From: Chitinilyticum litopenaei DSM 21440
Lineage (GTDB): Bacteria; Pseudomonadota; Gammaproteobacteria; Burkholderiales; Chitinibacteraceae
Length of the DNA: 41,217 nucleotides
Direction of reading: 5' to 3'
Assembly (NCBI RefSeq): GCF_000428145.1
Contig: NZ_ATZJ01000040.1
Location: 1 to 41,217 of the forward strand
Positions within the stretch are counted from its first letter, which is position 1; the number at the start of each line of letters is the position of its first letter. Shown here in pieces: positions 24,987-33,745 of this stretch. The notes beneath the pieces were generated by a model, which was not told the origin of the DNA, did not search any database, and saw only the letters and a list, made by a program, of their open reading frames with translations. The translations under genes were made by a program, and so were the position numbers.

Positions 24987-27704
24987 ATGAGCAAGATTAA
25001 TCGTTCGGAATTGTTCGGCAGGCTGAATTCGACGCTGTTCCAGTCACTGGAAAGTGCGACCCGCTTTGCCCGCTATCGCAACCATGCACGCGTCGAACTG
25101 GCCCACTGGCTGAACCTGCTGCTGCAGCTGCCCAATTCCGATGTGCACCTGGTGGCGACTGCCGCTGGCATCGATCTGGCGCGCTTGTCCGGCGACGTGA
25201 CCGAGGCGCTCAACCGCCTGCCACAGCAGGATGCCGGCATTGATTTTGCCCCGGAGCTGGAGCACGCCGTCGAGCGCGGCTGGATCTATGCCTCGCTGAA
25301 ATTCAGGGCCGCCCGCATTCGCGGCGCCCACTTGCTGCTGGCCCTGCTGGAAGACCCGGCCAGCGTGCAGGCCCTGCAACGCATCAGCAAGGAATTCCGC
25401 CTGCTGGGCGCTGCCGTACTGATGGAAAACTGGTCCGCCTGGCTGGCTGGCTCCCCGGAAAGCGACCAGGCCGAAGGCGATCAGCTGCCGCAGCCTGCCG
25501 CGGCCGGCGCTGGCGACGAGTTGCTGATGAACCAGGGCAATGCCATCGAGCGCTTCACCAAGGACCTGACTCGCCAGGCGCGCGACGGGCAGATCGACCA
25601 GGTATCGTGCCGTGATCATGAAATCCGCCAGCTGATCGACATCCTGATCCGCCGCCGCCAGAACAATCCGTTGCTGGTTGGCGAAGCCGGTGTCGGCAAG
25701 ACTGCCGTCGTCGAAGGCCTGGCCCTGCGCATCGCCACCGGCCAGGTGCCCGAGCTGCTGCAGGATGTGCGTCTGCTGGAGCTGGACATTGCCCTGATGC
25801 AGGCTGGCGCCAGCGTCAAGGGCGAGTTTGAAAATCGTCTCAAGCAGCTGATCGCCGAAGTGCAGTCATCCAGCCAGCCGGTCATCCTCTTCATCGACGA
25901 AGCGCACACGCTGATCGGCGCCGGTGGCGCCGCCGGCACGGGCGACGCGGCCAACCTGCTCAAGCCGGCGCTGGCGCGTGGCAAGCTGCGCACCATCGCC
26001 GCGACGACCTGGAGCGAATACAAGCGCTATATCGAGAAGGATCCCGCGCTGACCCGCCGTTTCCAGACCATCCAGGTGCAGGAGCCCAGCGAAGAGGCCG
26101 CGATGGACATGCTGCGCGCGGTCACCCTGCAACTGCAGAACCATCACAAGGTTGTCGTGCTCGACGAAGCGGTGCAGGCGGCCGTGCGCCTGTCGCATCG
26201 CTACATTCCGGCACGCCAGCTGCCGGACAAGGCCATTTCGCTGCTGGATACCGCCTGCGCACGCGTGGCCATGAGCCAGTCGCAGGCGCCGGGCGAAATC
26301 GAGCTGCTGCGCGCGGGCATCGCCAAGAAACAGCAACTCCTGCTCATCCTGCAGCAGGAAGTCGAACAGGGCTATCCGCACGGCGAGCGTATCGCCGGCC
26401 TGCAGGACGAACTGCAGCAGGACCTGCTCCGTGAAGCGGTTTTGCAGCAACGCTGGGATGCCGAGCAGCAGCTGGTCAACAGCATCACGGCGCTGACCCG
26501 CACGCTGCTGGCCAACGAGGCCGAAGCTGGCGCAAGCGCGACGGACGAGGAGGTGACCGTGCTCGATCGCGATGCCTTGCGTGAAGAGTTGCTGGCGCTG
26601 AAGGCCGAACTGCAGCAATTGCAAAGCGACGGCAAGCTGGTGCACCCCTGCGTGGATGGCAGCGCGGTCGCGGGACTCGTTGCCGACTGGACCGGCATTC
26701 CGGTCGGCCGCATGCTGCAGGACGAGCAGGATGCCGTGCTGAAGCTGGCCGAAACGCTGGGCGCCCGCGTGCTGGGGCAGGACCATGCGATGGAAGCCAT
26801 CAGCCGCCAGATCAAGATCAGCCGCGCAGGCCTTGAAGATCCGCAAAAGCCTGCCGGGGTTTTCCTGCTGGTCGGCCCGTCCGGCGTCGGCAAGACGGAA
26901 ACCGCACTGGCTCTGGCCGACGCGCTCTACGGCGGCGAGGAACACCTCATCTGCATCAATATGAGTGAATTCCAGGAGCCGCATACCGTCTCCACACTGA
27001 AAGGCGCGCCTCCGGGCTATGTCGGCTACGGCGAAGGCGGCGTGCTGACCGAAGCCGTGCGTCGCCGGCCGTATTCGGTGGTGCTGCTCGATGAAATCGA
27101 GAAGGCCCATCCGGACATCCACGAAGTGTTCTACCAGGTCTTCGACAAGGGCTGGATGGAAGACGGCGAGGGGCGCTTCATCGATTTCCGCAATACCCTG
27201 ATCCTGATGACGGCGAATGTCGGCGACGAGCGCATCATGAGCCTGTGCGAAGACCCGGAGCTGGCGCCGCCGGCCGATGTCATCGAGCGCGAGTTGCGCC
27301 AGGATCTCCGTGCCGTCTTCCCGGCGGCCTTCCTCGGGCGGGTGAAGACCGTGCCGTATTACCCGCTGTCGCCGACACTCTTCATGCGCCTGGTGGCCAT
27401 GAAGCTGGGCAAGGTAGCGCGGCGTCTCGCGGAACGTCATGGCGCGGAACTGCTCTGGGACGAAGCGGTGCTGGCCTGGATTCATGCCCGCTGCGACCAG
27501 GTGGAGAGCGGTGCGCGCATTATCGACGCACTGATCAACAGCGAAGTGCTGGCCCCGCTCAGCATCACCCTGCTGAGCCGGCTGGGTGAAAAGCCCGGCC
27601 AGATCCGGCTGGCGATCCGCGAGGGCAAGCTGGAGCTTGACCTGGTGGAGGTGCAGGCCGCACAGGCAGCAGGCGCTCTGGCGGATGAAGGCTTGCACGC
27701 CTGA
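24987..27704 (+). CDS. tssH: T6SS sheath-recycling AAA+ ATPase TssH (ClpV)
   Basis: A 905-residue ClpV with two AAA+ modules. The N-domain (SELFGRLNSTLFQSLESATRFARYR) binds the sheath. Module one has Walker A GEAGVGKT at 232-239 and Walker B VILFIDEAH at 299-307. The middle coiled-coil covers about 420-530. Module two has Walker A GPSGVGKT at 630-637, Walker B VVLLDEIEKAHPD and a YGEGGVLTEAVRRRPYSV segment. TssH extracts TssC from contracted sheaths for reuse. I chose ATG 24987; an ATG at 24981 is possible. A hairpin terminator follows the stop. Confidence 0.97.
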   Translation: MSKINRSELFGRLNSTLFQSLESATRFARYRNHARVELAHWLNLLLQLPNSDVHLVATAAGIDLARLSGDVTEALNRLPQQDAGIDFAPELEHAVERGWIYASLKFRAARIRGAHLLLALLEDPASVQALQRISKEFRLLGAAVLMENWSAWLAGSPESDQAEGDQLPQPAAAGAGDELLMNQGNAIERFTKDLTRQARDGQIDQVSCRDHEIRQLIDILIRRRQNNPLLVGEAGVGKTAVVEGLALRIATGQVPELLQDVRLLELDIALMQAGASVKGEFENRLKQLIAEVQSSSQPVILFIDEAHTLIGAGGAAGTGDAANLLKPALARGKLRTIAATTWSEYKRYIEKDPALTRRFQTIQVQEPSEEAAMDMLRAVTLQLQNHHKVVVLDEAVQAAVRLSHRYIPARQLPDKAISLLDTACARVAMSQSQAPGEIELLRAGIAKKQQLLLILQQEVEQGYPHGERIAGLQDELQQDLLREAVLQQRWDAEQQLVNSITALTRTLLANEAEAGASATDEEVTVLDRDALREELLALKAELQQLQSDGKLVHPCVDGSAVAGLVADWTGIPVGRMLQDEQDAVLKLAETLGARVLGQDHAMEAISRQIKISRAGLEDPQKPAGVFLLVGPSGVGKTETALALADALYGGEEHLICINMSEFQEPHTVSTLKGAPPGYVGYGEGGVLTEAVRRRPYSVVLLDEIEKAHPDIHEVFYQVFDKGWMEDGEGRFIDFRNTLILMTANVGDERIMSLCEDPELAPPADVIERELRQDLRAVFPAAFLGRVKTVPYYPLSPTLFMRLVAMKLGKVARRLAERHGAELLWDEAVLAWIHARCDQVESGARIIDALINSEVLAPLSITLLSRLGEKPGQIRLAIREGKLELDLVEVQAAQAAGALADEGLHA

Positions 27705-27715
27705 TTCCATGCAAA

Positions 27716-27745
27716 GCGGGTCTGCGTGCATGGACGCAGACCCGC
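27716..27745. terminator. Hairpin terminator between tssH and the TauE/SafE gene
   Basis: A perfect 12-bp inverted repeat (GCGGGTCTGCGT at 27716-27727, ACGCAGACCCGC at 27734-27745) encloses a 6-nt loop. It lies 12 nt after the tssH stop in a convergent gap. There is no good T-tract on either side, so efficiency is uncertain. Confidence 0.6.
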
Positions 27746-27833
27746 GCAGGAGCTGGCGCTCCTTCCTGCTGAACTGCAGGTCGCCAGCCGGGAAGCTTCG
27801 AGGCTGCTTTTCACCGCCCTTGCGTTCACCGCA

Positions 27834-28805
27834 TCAAGCCAGCGCCTTGTAGAGGTTGTAGACGCTCAAAAGGCTGATCAGCCCGCCCACCAGCCACAGC
27901 AGGGTGCGCGCCGACAGTTTTTTCACCAGCAGCGCGGCAAACGGCGCGGCGAAGAGGCCGCCTGTGACCAGGCCGGCGATCAGGAGCCAGTGATCGACTT
28001 CCGCCCACAGCAGGAAGGCGCCGCCGGTGGCCAGCGCGATGAAGAACTCGGCGGCATTCACCGAGCCGATGGTGGTGCGCGGGTCGGTGCCACGGCCAAC
28101 AAGGGTGGAGGTCACCACCGGGCCCCAGCCGCCGCCGCCCACCGCGTCGACAAAACCGCCGGTGAGGGCCAGCTTGCTGACGTGCTTCAATTCGCCTTGC
28201 GGGCGCGGGCGGCTGCCGATCCATGCCTTGCGCAGGATGTGCAGACCCAGCAGCAGCAGATAGGCCGCGATGAAGGGTTTCAGCAGCTTGCCGTCGATGC
28301 TGGTCAGCAGATATGCGCCGGTAACGCCGCCGATCACGCCCGGAATCACCAGGCGGCGGAACAGTTTTTTATCGACATTGCCGAGCTTGAAATGCGAAGC
28401 GCCGGAAAAGCCGGTGGTGAAGACTTCGGCAATGTGCACGGCCGCCGAGGCCGCCGCCGGGCTGGCGCCGGTGCCGATCAGGAAGGTGGTCGAGCTGATG
28501 CCATAAGCCATGCCCAGTGCCCCGTCGATGGCCTGCGCCGCAAAGCCCACGGCCACCGCCAGCCAGAATTCCGGCGACGACAGCACATGCCTGGCGCCGC
28601 TCGCCAGCTGGCTGCGCAGGGCAGGGTCGCTGTGGCTGATGGTGTAGGTGAGCAGCGTCAGCAGCACCAAGAGGCCCAGCGCCAGAGCCGGCTTGCCGCG
28701 CCAGGCCGGCGTGGCGGCGACATCGGCGTCGCTGGGCGGAATGCCCAGCTGCGCATGCTCCTGGTTGACGGGGTTGTCGCTGTGCTGGAGAGGGCGGATT
28801 TTCAT
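27834..28805 (-). CDS. TauE/SafE-family permease
   Basis: A 323-residue integral membrane protein with about eight hydrophobic helices. A first helix lies near residues 42-60 (LALGLLVLLTLLTYTI) and the TauE/SafE core begins near 80 (FWLAVAVGFAAQAIDGALGMAYGISSTTFLIGTGASP). Its second half repeats the motif at LTGGFVDAVGGGGWGPVVTSTLVG, as in this two-repeat family. Members export or import sulfite, sulfate or organosulfonate anions; the substrate here cannot be told. It lies just downstream of the cysTWA genes, so a sulfur role is likely. The upstream region is separate from cysA by 330 nt and AT-rich (CGTTATAACA near the start), so it may have its own sulfur-responsive promoter. Confidence 0.8.
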   Translation of the reverse strand: MKIRPLQHSDNPVNQEHAQLGIPPSDADVAATPAWRGKPALALGLLVLLTLLTYTISHSDPALRSQLASGARHVLSSPEFWLAVAVGFAAQAIDGALGMAYGISSTTFLIGTGASPAAASAAVHIAEVFTTGFSGASHFKLGNVDKKLFRRLVIPGVIGGVTGAYLLTSIDGKLLKPFIAAYLLLLGLHILRKAWIGSRPRPQGELKHVSKLALTGGFVDAVGGGGWGPVVTSTLVGRGTDPRTTIGSVNAAEFFIALATGGAFLLWAEVDHWLLIAGLVTGGLFAAPFAALLVKKLSARTLLWLVGGLISLLSVYNLYKALA

Positions 28806-29135
28806 GACATCGCTGCTTTGTCTTATTAATGACGCCGATGTTATAACGGAAATATATAGCTCGAATAATACTCAAATGTGATTTGCATAGCGCCGTTTGC
28901 GATATGGCACAGCTGCTCTTGGTCACGCTGGTCCGTCCGGCGCACAGCGAGCGACCTCAGCAAAGCACAGTTCCAATCCGGGCCGCCAAGGGCCGGATCA
29001 CCTGCTTGCCAAGCCTTCTGCTGCCGCCTCTGATCAGGAACCGCGATGGACTGTACCAAACTCCATGGTTTATACAGGGTATGTGGCTGCAGCCAATTAA
29101 TATAAAGGGCCGCAGCCATATACACAGCCAAGTAT
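28806..29135. promoter_or_regulatory. Intergenic region between cysA and the TauE/SafE gene
   Basis: A 330-bp stretch without a convincing gene. Its left 70 bp are very AT-rich (ATAACGGAAATATATAGC) and likely hold the permease promoter. An imperfect inverted repeat at about 29080-29122 (GTGGCTGC and GCAGCCATA arms) may terminate the cysA transcript. Confidence 0.35.
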
Positions 29136-30185
29136 TTACTGAGGGTTGCTGTAGACCTGCACCGTACGCGGGGTAAGGAAGACGGTTTCACCAACCTGCC
29201 AGCCGCCATCCTGATAGCGTTCGCGGCTCAGCTCCACCTCGACACCATCGTGCCCCTCGACATCCACCTCCAGCCGGATCGTCGCGCCAAGAATGCGGAT
29301 ATGGCTGATTTCGCCATGCAGCGCATCGCCGGACGCCACCCGCGACAGGTCGATTTCATGCGGGCGCACATAGATGACTGCCGGTGCGTCCGGGGCTTCC
29401 GGCGCGGCGATCCGCCCCTTGCCCACTTCCGCCCAGCCTGCGTGCACGCGGCTGTGAAACAGGTTCACGTCGCCGAGGAACTGGTACACGAAGGGGCTGG
29501 CCGGTGTGTCGTACACCTCTTCCGGCGTGCCGACCTGTTCGATATGGCCCTTGTTCAGCACCACCACGCGATCGGCCACTTCCAGCGCTTCTTCCTGATC
29601 GTGCGTGACGAAAATGCTGGTCAGATGCACTTCGTCATGCAGGCGGCGCAGCCAGCGGCGCAACTCCTTGCGCACCTTGGTGTCGAGCGCGCCGAACGGT
29701 TCATCCAGCAGCAGCACCTTCGGCTCGACCGCCAGCGCGCGCGCCAGCGCAATGCGCTGCCGCTGGCCACCGGAGAGTTGGGCCGGGTGGCGGTCGGCCA
29801 GCCAGTCGAGCTGCACCAGCTCCAGCAATTCATGCACCTTGCGCTTGATTTCCGTTTCCGAGGGGCGGGTTTCCTTCGGGCGCACGCGCAGGCCGAAGGC
29901 CACATTCTCGAACACGGTCATGTGGCGAAACAGCGCGTAGTGCTGGAACACAAAGCCGACCTGGCGTTCGCTGACGTGCTTGTCCGTCGTGTCCTCGCCA
30001 TGGAAGAGGATCTGGCCGGCGTCCGCCGTTTCCAGCCCGGCAATGATGCGCAGCAGAGTCGTCTTGCCGCAGCCGGAAGGCCCCAGCAGCGCCAGCAGCT
30101 CGCCCGAGGCGATGTCGAGGTTGATGTTGTCCAGCGCCACGAAATTGCCGAAGCGCTTGGAAATATTGCGGATATCGATGCTCAT
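29136..30185 (-). CDS. cysA: Sulfate/thiosulfate ABC transporter ATPase CysA
   Basis: A 349-residue ATPase with Walker A GPSGCGKTT near 35-43, Q-loop QHYALF, signature LSGGQRQR, Walker B VLLLDEPFGALD and H-loop VTHDQEEA. It starts SIDIRNISKRFGNFVALDNI, as in CysA, and ends in a TOBE-like regulatory domain (YVRPHEIDLSRV). It powers sulfate import with CysT and CysW. It lies 121 nt downstream of cysW; the gap contains a large inverted repeat, so readthrough could be modulated. Confidence 0.95.
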   Translation of the reverse strand: MSIDIRNISKRFGNFVALDNINLDIASGELLALLGPSGCGKTTLLRIIAGLETADAGQILFHGEDTTDKHVSERQVGFVFQHYALFRHMTVFENVAFGLRVRPKETRPSETEIKRKVHELLELVQLDWLADRHPAQLSGGQRQRIALARALAVEPKVLLLDEPFGALDTKVRKELRRWLRRLHDEVHLTSIFVTHDQEEALEVADRVVVLNKGHIEQVGTPEEVYDTPASPFVYQFLGDVNLFHSRVHAGWAEVGKGRIAAPEAPDAPAVIYVRPHEIDLSRVASGDALHGEISHIRILGATIRLEVDVEGHDGVEVELSRERYQDGGWQVGETVFLTPRTVQVYSNPQ

Positions 30186-30202
30186 TTAATCAAATCCTTT
30201 TT

Positions 30203-30300
30203 GAACCACAGAGGCACAGAGAACACAGAGAAAACCGCTTGAGGCCAGCTGGTTTTTCGTGCCTTTTTGACTCTGTGCCCCTCTGTGTCTCTGTGGTGAA
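30203..30300. repeat. CACAGAG-type inverted repeat between cysW and cysA
   Basis: The arms at about 30203-30230 (TGAACCACAGAGGCACAGAG...) and 30271-30300 (CTCTGTGCCCCTCTGTGTCT...) are near-complementary with a small indel and enclose about 40 nt. Within each arm CACAGAG recurs in tandem. The transcribed RNA could form a long hairpin between two operon genes. Similar CACAGAG repeats are dispersed in many proteobacteria. Confidence 0.7.
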
Positions 30301-30306
30301 TCGGTA

Positions 30307-31182
30307 TTATTCTTCGGTCGCGTGGCGGCGGTCTTCTTCGGCCAGCTTTTCGCTGCGCCATTCGATAAAGCTCTTTACCGCCAGCGTCACCAGCGCCAGG
30401 AGCGCCAGCAGCGAGGCGCAGGCGAAGGCGCCGACAAAGTTGTATTCGTTGTAAAGAATCTCGACATGCAGCGGAATGGTATTGGTCATGCCGCGGATGT
30501 GGCCGGACACCACCGACACCGCGCCGAATTCGCCCATGGCCCGCGCATTGGCCAGAATCACGCCGTACAGCAAGCCCCACTTGATATTGGGCAGCGTCAC
30601 GCGCCAGAAGGTCTGCCAGCCACTTGCCCCCAGCACCAGCGCGGCCTGTTCCTCGTCGCTGCCTTGCGCTTCCATCAGCGGAATCAGCTCGCGGGCGATA
30701 AAGGGGAAGGTCACGAAGACGGTGGCCAGCACGATGCCCGGAATCGCAAAGATGATCTTGATGTCGTGCTCGGCCAGCCACGGGCCGAACCAGCCCTGCG
30801 CGCCAAACAGCAGCACGTAGATCAGCCCGGCGACCACCGGCGAGACGGCAAACGGCAGGTCGATCAGCGTGGTCAGCACGCTGCGGCCTCGGAACTGGAA
30901 GCGCGAGATCGTCCAGGCCGCCGCCACGCCGAACACCAGATTCAGCGGTACGGCAATCGCGGCGGTGATCAGCGTGAGCCGGATGGCCGAGAGCGCATCC
31001 GGGTCGGTGAAGGCGGCCAGGAACAGCCCCCAGCCCTGCCGCAACGCTTCGGCAAACACCGCAATCAGCGGCACGATCAGAAACAGTGTGATGAAGGCCA
31101 GCGCCAGCCCGGTCAGGGCATAGCGCACCCAGCGGGTTTCCGTGGTGGCCTGGCTGCGGTTGACGGTCAATGATGCGGCCAT
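30307..31182 (-). CDS. cysW: Sulfate ABC transporter permease CysW
   Basis: A 291-residue permease from ATG at 31182, preceded by AGGAGG inside the cysT end; only one base separates the two genes. Six transmembrane helices are visible, the first at LTGLALAFITLFLIVPLIAVFAEAL. The transporter-specific EAA loop region is EAQGSDEEQAALVLGASGWQTFWRVTLPNIKWGLLYG, followed by NARAMGEFGAVSVVSGHIRGMTNTIPLHVEILYNEY, typical of CysW. It pairs with CysT to form the channel. Confidence 0.94.
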   Translation of the reverse strand: MAASLTVNRSQATTETRWVRYALTGLALAFITLFLIVPLIAVFAEALRQGWGLFLAAFTDPDALSAIRLTLITAAIAVPLNLVFGVAAAWTISRFQFRGRSVLTTLIDLPFAVSPVVAGLIYVLLFGAQGWFGPWLAEHDIKIIFAIPGIVLATVFVTFPFIARELIPLMEAQGSDEEQAALVLGASGWQTFWRVTLPNIKWGLLYGVILANARAMGEFGAVSVVSGHIRGMTNTIPLHVEILYNEYNFVGAFACASLLALLALVTLAVKSFIEWRSEKLAEEDRRHATEE

Positions 31183-31183
31183 C

Positions 31184-32059
31184 TCAATTCCTCCTGCCCA
31201 GCCGGCGCGCGCTCCACCATTGCAGGCCGTTGATGGCCAGCAGCAGCAGGAAGGACACGCCCAGCATGACCACGGCAATCGCCGTGGCGCCGACATAGTC
31301 GTATTGTTCGAGTTTGCTGATGATCATCAGCGGCGTGATTTCCGACTTGAACGGCATGTTGCCGGCGATGAAGATCACCGAGCCGTATTCGCCGATGGCG
31401 CGGGCAAAGGCCAGCGAAAAGCCGGTCAGCAGCGCCGGCCACAGGATGGGCAGGATCACCAGCCGGAAAATCTGCCAGCGATTGGCGCCCAGGCTGGAGG
31501 CGGCTTCTTCCAGCTCCTGCTCGATGTCGGCCAGCACCGGCTGCACGGTGCGCACGACAAAGGGCAGGGTAACAAAGGTGAGCGCAATCACGATGCCGGT
31601 GGGGTTGAACGCGAGGCTCAGCCCTTCGCTGCCAAACAGCCCCCCCAGCACGCTGCCCGGCGCGAACCACTGGCCGATCCAGCCATTGGGTGCATAGATG
31701 GTCGCCAGCGCGATGCCGGCGACGGCCGTGGGCAGGGCAAAGGGCAGATCGACCAGGGCATCGATCAGGCGCTTGCCGGGAAAGGAGTAGCGCACCAGCA
31801 CCCAGGCCACCAGCAGGCCGGTGAACAGATTGATGATGGCCGCCAGCAGCGAAGCGCCAAAGGTAACCTTGTAGGTCGCCACGACGCGCTCTTCGCTGAC
31901 GATCGCCCAGAACTGCCCCCACTCCAGCGAGCTGGTCTTGACGACCAGCGCCGTGAGCGGCAGCAGCACGATCAGTGACATGTAGAAAATGGTGTAGCCA
32001 AAGGACAGATTAAAGCCCGGCAACACACTGGCTTGCTTGAACGCCATGAGAATATCCAT
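31184..32059 (-). CDS. cysT: Sulfate ABC transporter permease CysT (CysU)
   Basis: A 291-residue permease. It starts VLPGFNLSFGYTIFYMSLIVLLPLTALV, as in CysT, and has the EAA loop EEAASSLGANRWQIFRLVILPILWPALLTG. Further segments are FARAIGEYGSVIFIAGNMPFKSEITPLMIISKLEQYDY. Six hydrophobic helices are present. ATG at 32059 touches its AGGA site; an internal ATG four codons later (32047) may be the true start. It shares a transcript with cysW and probably with the binding protein upstream across a repeat-containing gap. Confidence 0.94.
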   Translation of the reverse strand: MDILMAFKQASVLPGFNLSFGYTIFYMSLIVLLPLTALVVKTSSLEWGQFWAIVSEERVVATYKVTFGASLLAAIINLFTGLLVAWVLVRYSFPGKRLIDALVDLPFALPTAVAGIALATIYAPNGWIGQWFAPGSVLGGLFGSEGLSLAFNPTGIVIALTFVTLPFVVRTVQPVLADIEQELEEAASSLGANRWQIFRLVILPILWPALLTGFSLAFARAIGEYGSVIFIAGNMPFKSEITPLMIISKLEQYDYVGATAIAVVMLGVSFLLLLAINGLQWWSARRLGRRN

Positions 32060-32286
32060 TCCTGATCAGGCAGCTGCCTCAGTAACTCGTCATGCCGGCG
32101 TCCCACGGGGATTTCCTGCGGTCAAAGCCGGCATCCAGTGCGCCGCCTGAAGAGGCATTGCAGCTGGATTCCCGCTTTCGCGGGAATGACGAATTCGAAT
32201 TGGTCTTTGCTGAGGTGGCTGCCGAATCAGGTATCCATTAGTCATGCAGAAAACGGGGGGCGGTCCCCCGCATGGGTGGTCTCGCC
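32060..32286. repeat. Gap with ATTCCCGC-type hairpins between sulfate-binding protein and cysT
   Basis: A 227-bp gap containing a perfect hairpin at 32168-32187 (ATTCCCGC, TTTC, GCGGGAAT) and a related imperfect one at about 32090-32130 (CATGCCGGC and GCCGGCATCC). In an operon mRNA these could stabilise the upstream binding-protein message. No gene is seen. Confidence 0.65.
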
Positions 32287-33288
32287 TTATTTCTTGGCGA
32301 TGCTCGCGGCGATCTGGTCGTACACGCCGCCATCATTGAAATGGCGCTTCTGGATGGCCTGCCAGCCGCCCAACTCGTCGACGCCGAAGAGCTTCACCGC
32401 CGGGAACTGCTTCGCGTACTTGGCGGCAACGCCCTTGTCGCGCGGGCGCAGGTAGTTCTGCGCGGCGATTTCCTGGCCTTCCGGGCTCCACAGGTATTTC
32501 AGGTATTCCTCGGCTGCCTTGCGGGTGCCCTTCTTGTCGACCACCTTGTCGACCACGGCGACCGGCAGGTCGGCATCGATGGAAATGCTCGGGTAAACCA
32601 CCTCGAACTCGCCGCGGCCGAATTCGCGGGCAATCATTTCGGCTTCGTTTTCAAACGTCACCAGCACGTCGCCAATCTTGCGCTGCATGAAGGTGGTGGT
32701 GGCGGCCCGGCCACCCGCATCCAGCACCGGCACATTGCGGAACACGCCGGCCACGAAATCCTGCGCCTTCTGCTCGTTGCCGCCCGGCTGCTTCAGCGCG
32801 TAGCCCCAGGCCGCCAGATAGGTGTAGCGACCGTTGCCGCTGGTTTTCGGGTTGGGAACGATGACCTGCACGCCCGGCTTCACCAGATCGTTCCAGTCCT
32901 TGATGGCTTTCGGGTTGCCCTTGCGCACGATCAGCACCTGCAGCGAGGAGAATGGCGCGGATTGATCCGGCAGGCGCTTGGCCCAGTCGGCGGGCAGCAG
33001 CTTGCCTTTCTCGGCAATCGCGTCGATGTCGGTCGACTGGTTCATCGTCACCACATCGGCCTCCAGCCCGCTGATGACGGAGAGCGCCTGCTTGCTGGAG
33101 CCGCCATGCGATTGCTGGATGGTGATGCTGTCCTTGAACCTGGCGTCGTAATGCTTCTTGAAGGCCGGGTTGTAGTCCTTGTAGAAATCGCGCATCACGT
33201 CGTAGGACACATTGAGCAGCGTGGTGTCGGCATGGGCAAACAGGGTGAAGCCCAGGCCAAGGGCGGCAAGCAGGCGGGTGGCGCGCAT
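32287..33288 (-). CDS. Periplasmic sulfate-binding protein (CysP/Sbp family), copy 1
   Basis: This 333-residue protein starts at ATG 33288 (GGAG site), giving a signal peptide (LLAALGLGFTLFAHA). The mature protein has the Sbp/CysP signatures LLNVSYDVMRDFYKDYNPAF, QQSHGGSSKQALSVISGLEADVV, IVPNPKTSGNGRYTYLAAWGYAL and TRKAAEEYLKYLWSPEGQEIAAQNYLRP. It captures sulfate or thiosulfate and delivers it to CysTW. It is first in the unit. I cannot separate the Sbp (sulfate) and CysP (thiosulfate) roles from the sequence alone. Confidence 0.93.
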   Translation of the reverse strand: MRATRLLAALGLGFTLFAHADTTLLNVSYDVMRDFYKDYNPAFKKHYDARFKDSITIQQSHGGSSKQALSVISGLEADVVTMNQSTDIDAIAEKGKLLPADWAKRLPDQSAPFSSLQVLIVRKGNPKAIKDWNDLVKPGVQVIVPNPKTSGNGRYTYLAAWGYALKQPGGNEQKAQDFVAGVFRNVPVLDAGGRAATTTFMQRKIGDVLVTFENEAEMIAREFGRGEFEVVYPSISIDADLPVAVVDKVVDKKGTRKAAEEYLKYLWSPEGQEIAAQNYLRPRDKGVAAKYAKQFPAVKLFGVDELGGWQAIQKRHFNDGGVYDQIAASIAKK

Positions 33289-33441
33289 GGGGATACTCCG
33301 TCGGGTTTTGTTAGTATTCGTAGTGCTAAAAACAATGCTGATATGACTGTATCGCGCAAGCATATAGCGCGTGAAGAAATTAGAAATTATTTCAATATAA
33401 CTTTTGCGATTAGCCTGCGGCTTCAGCGCACACCGCTGCAA
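33289..33441. promoter_or_regulatory. AT-rich upstream region of the sulfate operon
   Basis: The stretch before the binding-protein start is strikingly AT-rich (e.g. GTTATATTGAAATAATTTC on the minus strand near 33385-33405). AT-rich direct elements of this sort are typical of CysB-controlled promoters; the second sulfate-binding gene and the permease gene have comparable leaders. Assignment to CysB is inference. Confidence 0.35.
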
Positions 33442-33585
33442 GCGCGGTGCTTCCTGCTGACGAAATCGCTGCGCAACGCGCGCGCAAAGCCTTGGCTTCG
33501 CGGGCTGGTGCCCCGCCGGCCCGCCGTGTTCCTGTGATTCACAGGGCCATTGCCTACCTGACTATGTCTCTGCTGCAGAATCGCC

Positions 33586-33659
33586 ATTCCCGCGTACGCG
33601 GGAATCCAGATGACGCTGTGAAATCAAGCTTTGCTCTGGATGCCTGCCTTCGCGGGCAT
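33586..33659. repeat. Pair of ATTCCCGC/ATGCCTGC hairpin repeats
   Basis: A perfect 20-bp palindrome lies at 33586-33605 (ATTCCCGCGT and ACGCGGGAAT), with a related imperfect hairpin at 33640-33659 (ATGCCTGC, GCGGGCAT). They occupy a 300-bp gap (33442-33745) between divergent leader and hydrolase end, in which no gene is seen. Confidence 0.75.
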
Positions 33660-33745
33660 GACGAAAAAGGGGGTCTGGAAGAGGGACATAATCAGGATTG
33701 CGTATCGGGGGAGTGGGCGAGCAGGGCGGCGAACAGGGCGTCCAG

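Noticed and set aside
28841..29209. 122-codon minus-strand frame between cysA and the permease
   Set aside because: Overlaps the end of cysA, has no recognisable content and begins in antisense or intergenic DNA.
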